From Phytophthora hibernalis (taxonomy: Eukaryota; Oomycota; Peronosporomycetes; Peronosporales; Peronosporaceae), in NCBI GenBank assembly GCA_012656075.1, contig JAAKBF010000218.1, positions 310,001 to 374,000 on the forward strand: DNA of 64,000 nucleotides, read 5' to 3'. Under the pieces are notes generated by a model, which saw nothing but the letters and a program-made list of their open reading frames with translations, ran no database searches and had not been told where the DNA came from. Made by a program: the position numbers and the translations under genes. This document shows positions 33,162 through 43,341 of the stretch, piece after piece (position 1 is the stretch's first letter; each line of letters starts with the position of its first letter).

Positions 33162-34236
33162 ATGCGCAACTACAACAAGATCGAGACCCCACACCACCAC
33201 CTGGGCGGCTCACACGCCAAAAGACCGTCGTTCAGTTTTCCTGCACGTCTCACCCCTTCATTCCCACAGGTGTCTTCACAGCTAAGTGATCCGTCCCTGG
33301 AATGGGAACTGATTAAAGTCGTCAAGACGACCCCATCGCAGCCAGTCAGCTGCTGGCTGGCATTTACGGTCCCTGCATACGGTAACTGCCTGTTGCACGC
33401 TTATCATGCATCGGCGACTGACTGCGCTACGGTGGGCTTCAAGCTCAACAAGGACACGATCAAGAAGCTCAACGTACGATGTATACACGATCATGATGGG
33501 AGATCTTGTAGGCGATGTGGAGCTCGGTCTACTGGACCCACGTGAGGAACTGGCCAGAATTTTCCCGCGCAAACCGCGCGCAGCAACCATGACAGAGGCG
33601 ATGATCGAACTGTATGTTCATTACAAACCAAAGAGAACGGTCTCGATTGCCTCCACTCGCCCGGCGGGTTTCTGGGCTGGGAGAGCATTCTTGCGAGCGC
33701 TGACCCAGTATGAACGCGAGCAAGTCTACGTGATCGATGAATTGCCCGATGGCACGACCCGCATCCAGCGGTATGTATGTGGACCATACACGGGCTGGCG
33801 GCTCCACCTTTGAGACGAGATTTTATCGCAGGAACGAGCGGTGGGCATATTCGAGGAGTACAAGATGAATGGGGTCGTACCTGTTTTTGTAGTATTACGA
33901 CATGGAGAGCGACATTTCTACGGAGTGCATCATGGAGCACTGCTCCATCAGTGGGATGCTACATCGCAGCTGGATAAACGAGAGAGGCTTAATGCCGCAC
34001 ATCGCATCCTTAACGACATCCCCCTGGACCGAAATCCGCTTTTGATGGACGTCTGCGAGCAATTCGCGAAGGAGACGAAGGAGGAGTTACAGCAACAAAC
34101 CGAATGTTGTGACTACGTGGGTGAGTCACAGGCTTCGGTGGGCTCTAGCGCAGATGTGAAAGCCACACGAGACAACGCGGATGTGATAAGTGGACCCACA
34201 AACGTACGCTCGGGTCCTCAGCAACGTTCTAGATGA
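33162..34236 (+). other. OTU-like cysteine protease segment of the LINE
   Basis: The reading AFTVPAYGNCLLHAYHAS at about 33360-33415 matches the catalytic block of OTU proteases (normally x-D-G-N-C-L-F/L). The usual catalytic Asp is a Tyr here (TAC where GAC would give Asp). A later piece, 33841-34236, reads VLRHGERHFYGVHHGALLHQ, placed and shaped like the C-terminal His block of OTU domains. The segment lies between the gag-like ORF and the endonuclease, so the protease would be encoded at the start of ORF2 or the end of ORF1. Function, if any, would be processing of element proteins or removing ubiquitin. Confidence 0.6.
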
Positions 34237-34578
34237 GCAGCTCTCTTCGTTAGATGCTCGACGCCACCGATCCTGTCACAAAGCCAATGCGGAAGCACTA
34301 CGCGAGTGGAGACGATAGCACGGGTGAAAGCACGGTCTCCACACCAGTAAAGCGTCAATGTCCGATGCTGACTTCCAGCGATGGATGTGTCGGGAGAAAT
34401 CACCGGACGACTCGGTTGCGGTCCGTCGACGACTAGGGCAGACGCCTTCTCCCAGAGACGGCAACGGCGAGGGCAGCAGACTCTGGGAGAATTGTTTTCG
34501 ACATTAGACGGCGACGCAAAGCAGAAACACCAAAGGGATGCTTCCTCACCGAACGAGCAAAGCACTTGAATCAGCGCC

Positions 34579-35420
34579 TTGCGGAAGAACGAGAGGTGGA
34601 CTGGTGTCCCCCATGTGACCGATCGCACGTTTGGGTGCGTCTCACAGAATGTCAATGGCTTTGGTGGACTAGGCGCAGATCGTGACGCATGGTTCCGGAG
34701 TCTCCGAGGTCAAGGGTACCATGGCCGCAATGATATTTATCTACTCCAAGAGACTCATGTCGAACACGATGAAATCGGAGCGTTCGTTAAACACTACGCC
34801 ACAGGGTGGGGGTCCCGGACAGGGATCGGCACGTCATCCCGGTCTTTCTGGTCGCTGTCGACCAACAAGATAGCGGGTGTCGGAATTTTAGTTGACCCGT
34901 ACGGAGCGTTCTCAGACGTAGGACCATTGTTCGACCAGCAGTGGAGCCCTCACTTCATGGTCGTCTAAGGACATCTACACGGACAGAGCTTAGTGGTACT
35001 CAACATTTACGCGCCACACCGAACCCCCGAGCGAGAAGATTTTTCGGAAGCTTGCCGAGCTGGAGATGCCGTCTGGGTCGCTTCTGGGGTCAGGGGTGAC
35101 TTTAACTGCACCCCGACGACTTGGCGGACCGTAGCTATATACAAGCAGAAAAGATTCTCACAATTCGCCTGCGCTGAGGACATTGCTTGTCGGCTGGGGT
35201 CTACTCGATCCTTTGGAAATGGCAAGACCAAAACAGTGGAGCCAAGGCGAACTGCGACGACACCAGTCCGAGACGCATACTTATCATTACACGGTAACAG
35301 GGTACGGGTCAGCCACCTCGCGACTGGACCGTTGGTATGTCGAGGCATCGCTACATAGCTGGGTAGCAGGGTGGGAAGTTGTGGACCCTGGCGTCTCTGC
35401 AGATCACCATGGGGCAACAA
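34579..35420 (+). pseudogene. LINE ORF2, APE-type endonuclease domain
   Basis: The core motifs of apurinic-like endonucleases appear in order: SQNVNGFGGLG (about 34642), LLQETHVEHDE, AGVGILVDPYGAF, VVLNIYAPHRTPER (about 34993) and RGDFNCTPTTW (about 35090). The next frame carries SRLDRWYVEASL and GVSADHHGATIHL, the last Asp/His block. It nicks target DNA to prime reverse transcription. Stops at about 34967 and a frame break near 35180 interrupt it. Confidence 0.8.
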
Positions 35421-36083
35421 TTCATCTGTGGCAACCTAATGACCCAATTCGAATTACGAAACCTGCCAAAGTACCCGGTTCCAGCTTTCGCAGAAGCTGT
35501 GGTCCGGAAGCGGACGCAGGAGATGCTGACAGCTTTCCATCTCAAGAAGAGGTTACGGCGGTGAATGCAGCCAGCTGGTGGGATGCTGTCAAAGTGGAAA
35601 TCATCGAAACAACAAGAGGCGAGGTCCGGACGCGGCGAAAAAGTCGACGCAATACTTATAGCCAGAAGCTCCGCAGACTGTATCGCCAGCAACGACGGAT
35701 GTGCGAGCAGGACGAGGGTATTAGTTCAACGGTGGAATCAATCACGGAGGGACTAGACACATTGACACTCGAGGATGTGAATGGATCTACACCAGCCGCT
35801 CGATTGTGGAGGGCTATAGCGGACTGCAAAAGAGACAGGGCCTCCTTACATCAGAAGCGGCACTACGCGTCCGCCACTCATTGGGATGGGAAGACCAAGA
35901 AAACGTTCTTCCGTCGTCTCTCCAGCAAATTTGCCGATAATACGATCCGCCGCCTGGATCCGGTCCCAGGATGTCCGGTGCGTGGAGTTCATGAGAAAGC
36001 AGACACGTTTGCCGACGCCTGGAGCCCGGTCTTTCAACAAACCGTCGACAACCACGGACTGCAGGATAAAGTTGTGAGGTGGA

Positions 36084-37000
36084 TTGATGAGGTCACGGAG
36101 CCGACCCAGCAACAACAAAAACGTAGCACAACATATTACCGCAGCTGCAATTGGAGCGGCCATAGCTGCCTGCAAGGAAGGCAAGGCGTCGGGGCCAGAC
36201 CGGCTCGCAAACGGGTGGTATCGCACCTACGCTGACCACTTAGTGCCAATAATCGAAGTACTGCTCAACAAATGGTATACGGCGGGTGTGTTCCCCGCCT
36301 CTTTTCTCGAAGCGGATATTTTCTGCCTAAAGAAGACCGGCAACCCGCACCAGGCACTGAATTATCGACCTTTGGCCTTTTAAACACTGACTACAAGATC
36401 TTCAGCAGAATATTGGCAACCCGAGTGCGAGATAGTCTTGACGAGCGCATCCATCCCAATCAAAATGGTTTCGTTCCGGGCAGGACTATCCATGAAACAC
36501 TGTACTGCTTTGAAGCTGCGCAGAGCGCGATTGAGGACGACTTGAACCAGGATGAGTACATCGTGATGTTTCTTGACTTCATGAAAGCGTATGATTCGTT
36601 GGCGCGCACCTTCCTTATTAAAGCTTTGCGCCGACATGGCTACCCACAGAAATTCATTGAAGCGGTACGTCTTTTACACGACGGTACGACGGTGAGTTTT
36701 CTTGCGAATGGATTCAAGTCCCGAAAGGTGAAGGTGACCAGCGGCATTAGGCAGGGGTGTCTTTACTCTTCATCTTAGCGTTGTATGCACTGTATCGAGA
36801 ACTGGATAAACATCCCGGCCTCCGGGGTGTCATCCTGAAATCGACAGGAGGAAAGGTTGATCTTAGCTGGCTATGCTGACGACACGGCCGTTTATCTCAG
36901 CTCGCCCGATCAAGTGGCACCTTATTACAAGAAACGTCGGCATTTGGAGCGACATCGGGGTTACAACTCAATCAGAAGAAAACAATGAATATCGCGCTCC
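36084..37000 (+). pseudogene. LINE ORF2, reverse transcriptase domain
   Basis: Block order of non-LTR reverse transcriptases: KEGKASGPDRLANGWYR, FLEADIFCLKKTGNPHQALNYRP, HPNQNGFVPGRTIHETL, IVMFLDFMKAYDSLAR (catalytic Asp, about 36570), SGIRQGC (about 36745) and YADDTAVYL (catalytic Asp pair, about 36872-36883). Frame breaks occur near 36383, 36770 and 36860. FLDF-M-KAYD differs from the usual FLDFxKAYD by nothing critical, and all three catalytic Asp are present. Confidence 0.88.
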
Positions 37001-37066
37001 GTCCTGATTGGGCCGCGTCCTGATGTACAGCTACCACATCCGTTCAAATATCAAGAAGCTACGCAA

Positions 37067-38890
37067 ATGGGGCGCTATCTTGGCATTTTCGTCGGTAGCA
37101 GGAGAAATCCGGATCATACTTGGCAGATTGCAGAAAGACAGTTGAGGGTGCGTCTGCAGATGGCAATCCACAAGACGACCACAGTTGATCAGCGGAGTCT
37201 GCTTACCGCGGCCATAATTATCCCAAAACTTACGTACATCGGCCGTCACGCGAGGCCGACGACGCGCACGGTCAACAGATTCTCAAAAATGATATTAAAA
37301 AACTATTTATGGCATGGATGCTTCACAGAAAGAAATGACGGGCTCAAGGGCATGGCAGGACGCAGATTTGTCGGCGCTGCCCCGCGCAAATGGGGGCTAG
37401 CTGTACCGAACTTACGTGTCGAACTCATGGCAATGGCGGCTGTTGCAGTGACCAACTGGGCCGTGGGCGGATCCCTCCAGGATCACGTGGTGGGGGATAT
37501 CCTACTAGCACCAGCGGCGGCGGCGGGCGTGCATGCGGTATTCCTGACTCCGAATGCGGACCCACCGCCAAAAACAGGTTACCGACGCAGTTACTCTATG
37601 TGGGCCACAGGACGCATGCTGGTCACCGCGACTGGGCGTGGGGCCGAGACTCCAGATACAAGCTCCATGGTGGCGGCTTTGTATATCTTGGCGTGTCACT
37701 TCGAGTGCCTCACAGTCTGATGGGGTGGTCTTCGGGTTGAAGTGGATGGAACTGCCTTGAGGCGGAGCGTGTGTATGAATTTTATCGGAGCGGACTTACA
37801 GATTATGGGGAGGCCTTGTCTAGAATGGCTCCCATATGTCAACATAGCTGACATTAGTATTTATAACAGTGCTACGGGGCTGATCACGACAAAGAAGGAT
37901 TTTAGCAGGCTGTGTGCACTCGACCCCAGGCTCAGAGACATCGTGCACTGGCGGTGTAGAAGACGCCTTACAGTCACACCACTGTGTACCAAAAAACAAC
38001 GAACTCCGGCGGTGGTGAGCCAGCTCGAGCTGCTGATCTAACTGTTGGTAACGAATTTCCCAACGCTGTTGTTCGTAGGCGCTGATAGCAGCGAGCTGAG
38101 GATACAGGCGAGTCAGGTGGGTCATCCTGCGATTGTGAACATGTCCCTCACACAACCACCAGAGGCCCTCTATCGATTGATGATTCCTCTACCCTAAGGA
38201 GTGAACCGATAACGGGTCACCGTCATCTGACGAGTGGTGACGAAATGGTTACAGCCGGACGTCAAGGTCACTTCTGTCCATCCCCACCCTAGCACGACTC
38301 GCATGGTCTGCATGTACGTAGGAAAACGGCAATGGACACAATTTCGAAACCACTTAAAGCAGGCTGTTGCGGCGGCAGCTAGAATACGTGGCATCAAAAG
38401 TGCGAATAAACGAACGCGGTGCTGGAAACAGCAAAGCAGCGAGGCTGCAGCAGGACTCACACGACTAGAATGGAGAAGGATCCGACGGGTCGTTGGGCTA
38501 GGCCCGTGGGGAGAACAAATACTCCTTCGGCTGAAACACAACGCCTTCTCGCTTTATGACCGGACACAAGAGCAGGTCGGGTGTCCGCATGAGGGCTGCG
38601 TTCGAATCGCGACGGTGGACATGCACCACGTCTTTTGGACGTGCCCCGCGGCTACGGAGTTACACACAGTGCTTTTACAACGATGGCACGCGTCGGACTG
38701 CCGGTGGCACGGGTCGAAGAAGCGATGTTTGCTTTGGAGCTGTCCCATATCCCTGCAGGGGTGTGGGAGGTAGTGGAGCAACTCTTCCCACTAATAAAAG
38801 GGGCGGAAGCGGATAAATTGACGGAGGGGGTCACCAAGGTTGCAGAAAGCTGCTGGTGGATTGGGGATGCGTTATATTTTCATGGCGTAT
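37067..38890 (+). pseudogene. LINE ORF2, connecting region and C-terminal zinc motif
   Basis: The piece 37067-37720 begins GRYLGIFVGSRRNPDHTW and includes KLTYIGRHARP and ILKNYLWHG, the thumb and connection typical of L1/I-type ORF2. At 38234-38773 the motif CPHEGC...HHVFWTCPAATEL is the Cys/His-rich domain that follows RT in many LINEs. Several frame breaks are present. Confidence 0.65.
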
Positions 38891-39089
38891 AGATGTGGCT
38901 GGTCTCCTTTTTCGACTCGCATAATAACGTGACTGCGGCATATCATCGGTCAGCACTAGCAGCCAGGTTACGTAGTGGGTACAACACAGTGTATAAAGCA
39001 GAGCTCCGCAAAGGGTCACGATGCAGAGAGCCACAACAGTGTTGCAAAGAGTGCTCTGTTCGGGGTGGAAGCCGGGGAGACAATTCGCT

Positions 39090-39562
39090 CCCGTTGGCAC
39101 GGGTCGTTTCCTGCTATTCTTTGACGGGGGCTCGGCAGGCAATCCTGGCCCCGGCGGAAGCGGAGCGGTAGTGATACGGGTCGGGGATGGGCCACGAGAT
39201 ATGCTGGGTGAGCAGTATGTCGCTTGCCGCAAAGACAACCACCAATAACATGGCGGAGAACATGGACTTGCAGATGGGCCTGAGGGCGTGTGTACAACAC
39301 GACTGGGCTCCACTTCATGTCATTGGTGGACAGCAATATCATTATTCACCAACAGGGAGCTCGCACAGAGACAAGAGCCAAACACCTGCAAGCAACATAC
39401 TGGCAGAGTTTAAGACTTGCGGACATGATAGGAGTGATTTCGTGGCAACATCACCTACGCGCGTTCAATAAGATGGCGGACGCATTGGCCAATATTGCCA
39501 TGGATTCCCGCCAAAGCGTGCAACAAGGACCCAACCGAATAATGGACTGCAGATCGAAATGA
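39090..39562 (+). pseudogene. LINE ORF2, RNase H domain
   Basis: Frame pieces give FFDGGSAGNPGPGGSGAVV (first catalytic Asp, about 39117), NNMAENMDLQMGL (Glu), a shifted frame with VDSNIIIHQQGART (Asp) and NKMADALANIAMDS (final Asp, about 39466). All four active-site acids can be found, spread over three frames. It removes RNA from the RNA-DNA hybrid during element copying. Confidence 0.8.
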
Positions 39563-39720
39563 GATGATGTGGGCCACTGGCTAGAGCGCAACCAGAAAGA
39601 GAACTCTTCAGAGTTCGGGGACGTCACACCTTAAGGGGTGGCGGGGCTCTAGGCTCCCGGGCTTAGAGTAGGGCAGGTGGCTAGAGACACTTGCCGTCAA
39701 GGTCATAAGATGTCGTTAGC

Positions 39721-40615
39721 CAAAGAAGTTAAGTGACAACAATGTACCTCACTGAGAAAAATATAGTTCACTGTCCTGCGGTCAGCTATTCCCTGCTGGA
39801 ACGATTAACGTACCTCGTCTTCTGTCTGCTTGGTTTCCGATACGACAAGTGAGACTCGGGAGCAGATAGGTACGTTGCTTTGTTCAATGAGTCAGGGGGA
39901 AATTTAAATTGTCGGCGCTCTGTCTGCAGAGAGGTGCCCCCACGTATATACGTGACATCGCCCCATTCAACGCGGTCGAGCTCTTTCATGGCCGACTATC
40001 CACTGGGGTACTCGGGATCATTGCGAGAGTGGACTCCGTTTCCAACCACTCATCCCACTCCCGACGACGCGAAATAAACTCGGAAGCCGGGCGGGTTCGG
40101 TAGATTCGATGTTAATCCACCGGATGTCTAGACGAAGCAGAATAAAGTATCTAATTTCGGGACGCAGCAGCGAGAACAAAAATGGCCCCCAAACGGCTGC
40201 CACGAGCACGAAAAATGATGAAGAAATATTAAGGACAAGTCTTTGCATCACGGTCACTTACTGAGACAAAACCGAACACGATATAAGGTTGCTTACACCC
40301 TTGCTACGTCCACAATCAGCTCTGCATACGTTTTACTGCCGGTACAGTAGCTACAATGTTTTCCTAGCGCATTTACATAATTTTGGTGATCCGCCTTTTT
40401 GGGACGAGCTCAAATAAACAGAAGCTATCACTGCATCATTGTCTTATAGACTACTTCAAGATGAATACAGTTGGTGACGAATTTTGTTATTAAATGGACG
40501 AAATTTTCGTGAAATACACATAGAGGATTCCGGCTAAATCTCACTTAATGGGACACACCACGACATATCAGTACAATGCTCCTATTCAATTTGTACTACA
40601 CTCCTGGTCAACGGG
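39721..40615. other. No gene; flank between LINE and TTAA element
   Basis: There are short frames without family features and an inverted pair around 39810-39875 (ACGTACCT... and ...AGGTACG). Nothing else is supported. Confidence 0.4.
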
Positions 40616-41902
40616 TTAACCCTCGTAGAGCGGTATTCTGTATAATACAGAATAAGCTCTTTGGCAGGAATTAATATACAGCAAGCTTAGACGCATGCCA
40701 TTCCTATGCATTTATTTGTTTGTATTGTAGGCGTTGGGGAGATAGACGGGGATTATTCAAGGTGTAGGTTTGAAAATCCGTATTGCAGACCTTCAACTTA
40801 CCCTTCCTCATTTCTCCATGTTCGGTCATAAACATTTGCGGTCCGGCAGCATCGTGAGGGTAGTATAAAAGGCGAGAATGCCGAAAGACCTACATGTATA
40901 TGTGCTTCGTAATGATGTAACAAAGCGTGATGTTGGACGTTTCGCTGGTATGTAAGCGAGTACGAATTAGTATTGATAGTTACATAATAATTAGAGTATT
41001 ACATACGGATGGGAAAAAAACTTCATGCTATTCGTACGGATTTTTGGTATGTTACAGCCACTTCAATCTATTTACTAGCAAACATTACCTCATATCATGG
41101 GCGGACGACGATGAGCGGAGTACAACTACCGTCATCGACTACCCCAGAAGATACCGAGTAACAGGAGGATTGCTGGAGCCTAATCGGGATGATACAGAAT
41201 ACGCATGAGAAGCCTCTCAATGACAGTAACACTCACAATGTAGCGATGTTGATTGCGGCTACGCACCTCTTCACAGTCGTTGTCGCCAGGCTGAATCGGG
41301 GACGGAGTAGCCTGCAGCCAAATCGGGCACCAGACGTGGTCCAGATGAACGTTGATCCCAGTGCAGGTCGATCACCTGACGAGACGCATGTTCGCAAACG
41401 CAAGCGCGACGACACAGCGACAAGGGGGCGGTTAGAGTAGTTAGGTGGCGTAGATAGTATGGGTACTGGAAACTTACATGAGCACGCGTTCGCGCATCAA
41501 CTTTTCGGCCAGTTCTACCCTAGTTCTTCTTCACTTCCGTCTAGTCTAGAACTGGCCAAACAGTTGGTGCGCGAACGCGCGGAAGTCCCCTGCGCCACTC
41601 GTTTTGGAGCGATGACTGGGATATTATTCGTTTGAACGGGATAATCGCATTCAGAATATCTGCGACAAAACGCGCATCATTACAGACTGCCATGGAGCCA
41701 ATAAAAGGCTGTCATTTTTGCATCTGGTGGATACACTGCAGCATCTTTGGACACGAAATTACGGGTTATGTGCTTTGTATCCCACCGACCATGGCGAACC
41801 GCTTGCAGCGCATTAAGTCTGATAGATTTGAAGGCATACTTTAACCAAGTGAAATGCTTATTCTGTATGATACAGAATAAGCCCTCGCTCTACGAGGGTT
41901 AA
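40616..41902. mobile_element. TTAA-flanked non-autonomous element with inverted ends and end palindromes
   Basis: TTAA at 40616-40619 is followed by CCCTCGTAGAGCG. The same 13 bases appear reversed before TTAA at 41899-41902. Just inside each end is a palindrome of the form ATTCTGTA-TxA-TACAGAAT (40634-40653 and about 41860-41879). TTAA target sites and a CCC start are hallmarks of piggyBac elements, so this may be a non-autonomous relative. About 1.29 kb with no transposase; the frame at 41189-41440 has no family features. A strong hairpin lies inside at 41485-41579. Confidence 0.75.
41485..41579. repeat. 95-bp hairpin inside the TTAA element
   Basis: Arms 41485-41517 and 41547-41579 (33 bases each, about four mismatches; ends CGCGTTCGCGCA / TGCGCGAACGCG) are separated by about 29 bases rich in pyrimidines. 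They would form a stable RNA or DNA hairpin. Confidence 0.85.
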
Positions 41903-41966
41903 TCCGGTCATCCACACTTTAAGTCGTAACTGCCTCAATTTTTAGGCTACGCGACCGATATTTAGA

Positions 41967-42459
41967 TACTACCTCGGGTTCGAAACCTATTGTGAATTTT
42001 AATATTATGTGAAACACACTTATAGATCAAAATTAGATCAAACCTAACTATATCCACTATTTTATTGATCAATATGTGGTCCTTAGTTGTTCATTACACA
42101 AAACAATGTCTAATTGCCGGATTGTTTACTTCGCTGTGTGGATTGATTGTGCCTCAAAACTATATTAATGTATGCTGACCCAACAGTTGTGGATAGAATG
42201 ATTATGTAGGTGGGATCCGCAACACGAACGGATAAAAATTGAGAACGCTACGAAACTTTCAGTAGTCTGAATTGAAAGGTGTGCTTGTAATATTTCATGT
42301 AGTGGCACATGGAGGCAACCATTGTACTTGTAAAAGCTAGAGCACTCACACACGACATATATCGCCCCAAAGAGTTCGACGCGATGTATCAATCCTCTGT
42401 GCGTAAAGATAAAAACACAATTACCTGTGTGCACATTATGTTTCGGACCCGAGGTAGTA
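41967..42459. mobile_element. Short element with 20-bp terminal inverted repeats and SWIM-finger remnant
   Basis: TACTACCTCGGGTTCGAAAC at 41967-41986 is matched by its reverse complement with one mismatch at 42440-42459. The 493 bp between hold a minus-strand frame with a SWIM-type zinc motif. SWIM fingers occur in Mutator-like transposases, so this is probably a deleted MULE. A target duplication was not found. Confidence 0.65.
42165..42434 (-). pseudogene. SWIM zinc-finger fragment (MULE transposase remnant)
   Basis: The reading VELFGAIYVVCECSSFYKYN followed by GCLHVPLHEIL gives C-x-C-x9-C-x-H, the SWIM pattern found near the C-terminus of Mutator-like transposases. Only about 90 residues remain and no catalytic DDE part is present. 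Confidence 0.5.
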
Positions 42460-43341
42460 TGTCATTCCTGTAATTACGCGAAACGTCAGGCTTGGGTTAA
42501 GGACTGCATTTAACGGTAGAGGATACCACCCACAATAAACCGTTTGGACGAAGTGGTCGACACTTCTGGCCACCTGGGTCTATACAAAATTTAATACGAC
42601 ACCGTTAGAGTCCGGTATCGTGAAGGAATACGCAGAAAATCTCACTTCCGAATGGTATGAGTCCCACCACCAATACTCACTTTCCTTACAGCGGCCAACG
42701 AGCGTTGGGTCAATACCTGAAGGCCAGGAACGATCCCTTACGCTGGGTTGGTTGTAAACCCTAGGTTGTATTAGATCAACCCCAAAATCTGCACCACTAG
42801 CCACGAGCGAGGGCTAGTATGCAATATTGCGCTATCGCGCAAACCCCCGCCGTCCCACAGAAGGAAGGTTACCGGCTGCCAAGCCTAATACGGATTTCCG
42901 AGGTAAAACCTCGGCGGGTAGTAAAATATACTCGGGAACACTCGGTCCCAATATTATATATGAGACGGCGTGAAACAAAACAATGCTAGTTAACCATTTA
43001 GAAAAATATGATCTGGGCACACTATCGTAAAGAGGAGAATCTCAGCTACACATAGAGCCCCCCAGCACAAAAATCAGCGAGGGTCTCTGAAAAAGTGTTG
43101 CCTCGCGATCTGGCCGAGCTCGATTTTTTAATTGTTTGACTGGGGGTAAACTTAGCCTGTGGAGCGATTGCGCTTATTCCGATGTCCTAATTCGACTTCT
43201 TCTCAGTATTAGACGCATTGTTATGCGCACCAAATTCAGAAAATCAAAAATCGAGGTGTATATTTTGGAATTTGGTGGCGACGGAAACAAGAATCATTTT
43301 GATTTAGCGAGAACAAAACACTACCGGGTCCGGAAATCGCA
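42460..43341. other. No gene seen
   Basis: Non-coding; contains short CCGAGGT...ACCTCGG repeats near 42890-42915. Similar motifs recur near 46075-46120, which hints that both belong to the ends of the repeat containing the gene at 43.3-45.6 kb, though I could not define an inverted repeat. Confidence 0.3.

Larger units (their letters stand above)
31275..39720 (+). mobile_element. Long non-LTR retrotransposon (LINE) with OTU-like, APE, RT and RNase H parts
   Basis: Coding pieces on the plus strand follow the order of a two-ORF LINE: gag-like ORF1 with a zinc knuckle, an OTU-like segment, apurinic-type endonuclease, reverse transcriptase, a C-terminal HC-type zinc motif and RNase H. Every part is recognisable, but the frame is interrupted many times, so the copy is dead or badly assembled. 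The exact 5' edge, 3' edge and target duplication were not found; the limits given are the first and last coding signs. RNase H at the end points to an I/L1-type group rather than RTE. Confidence 0.85.
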
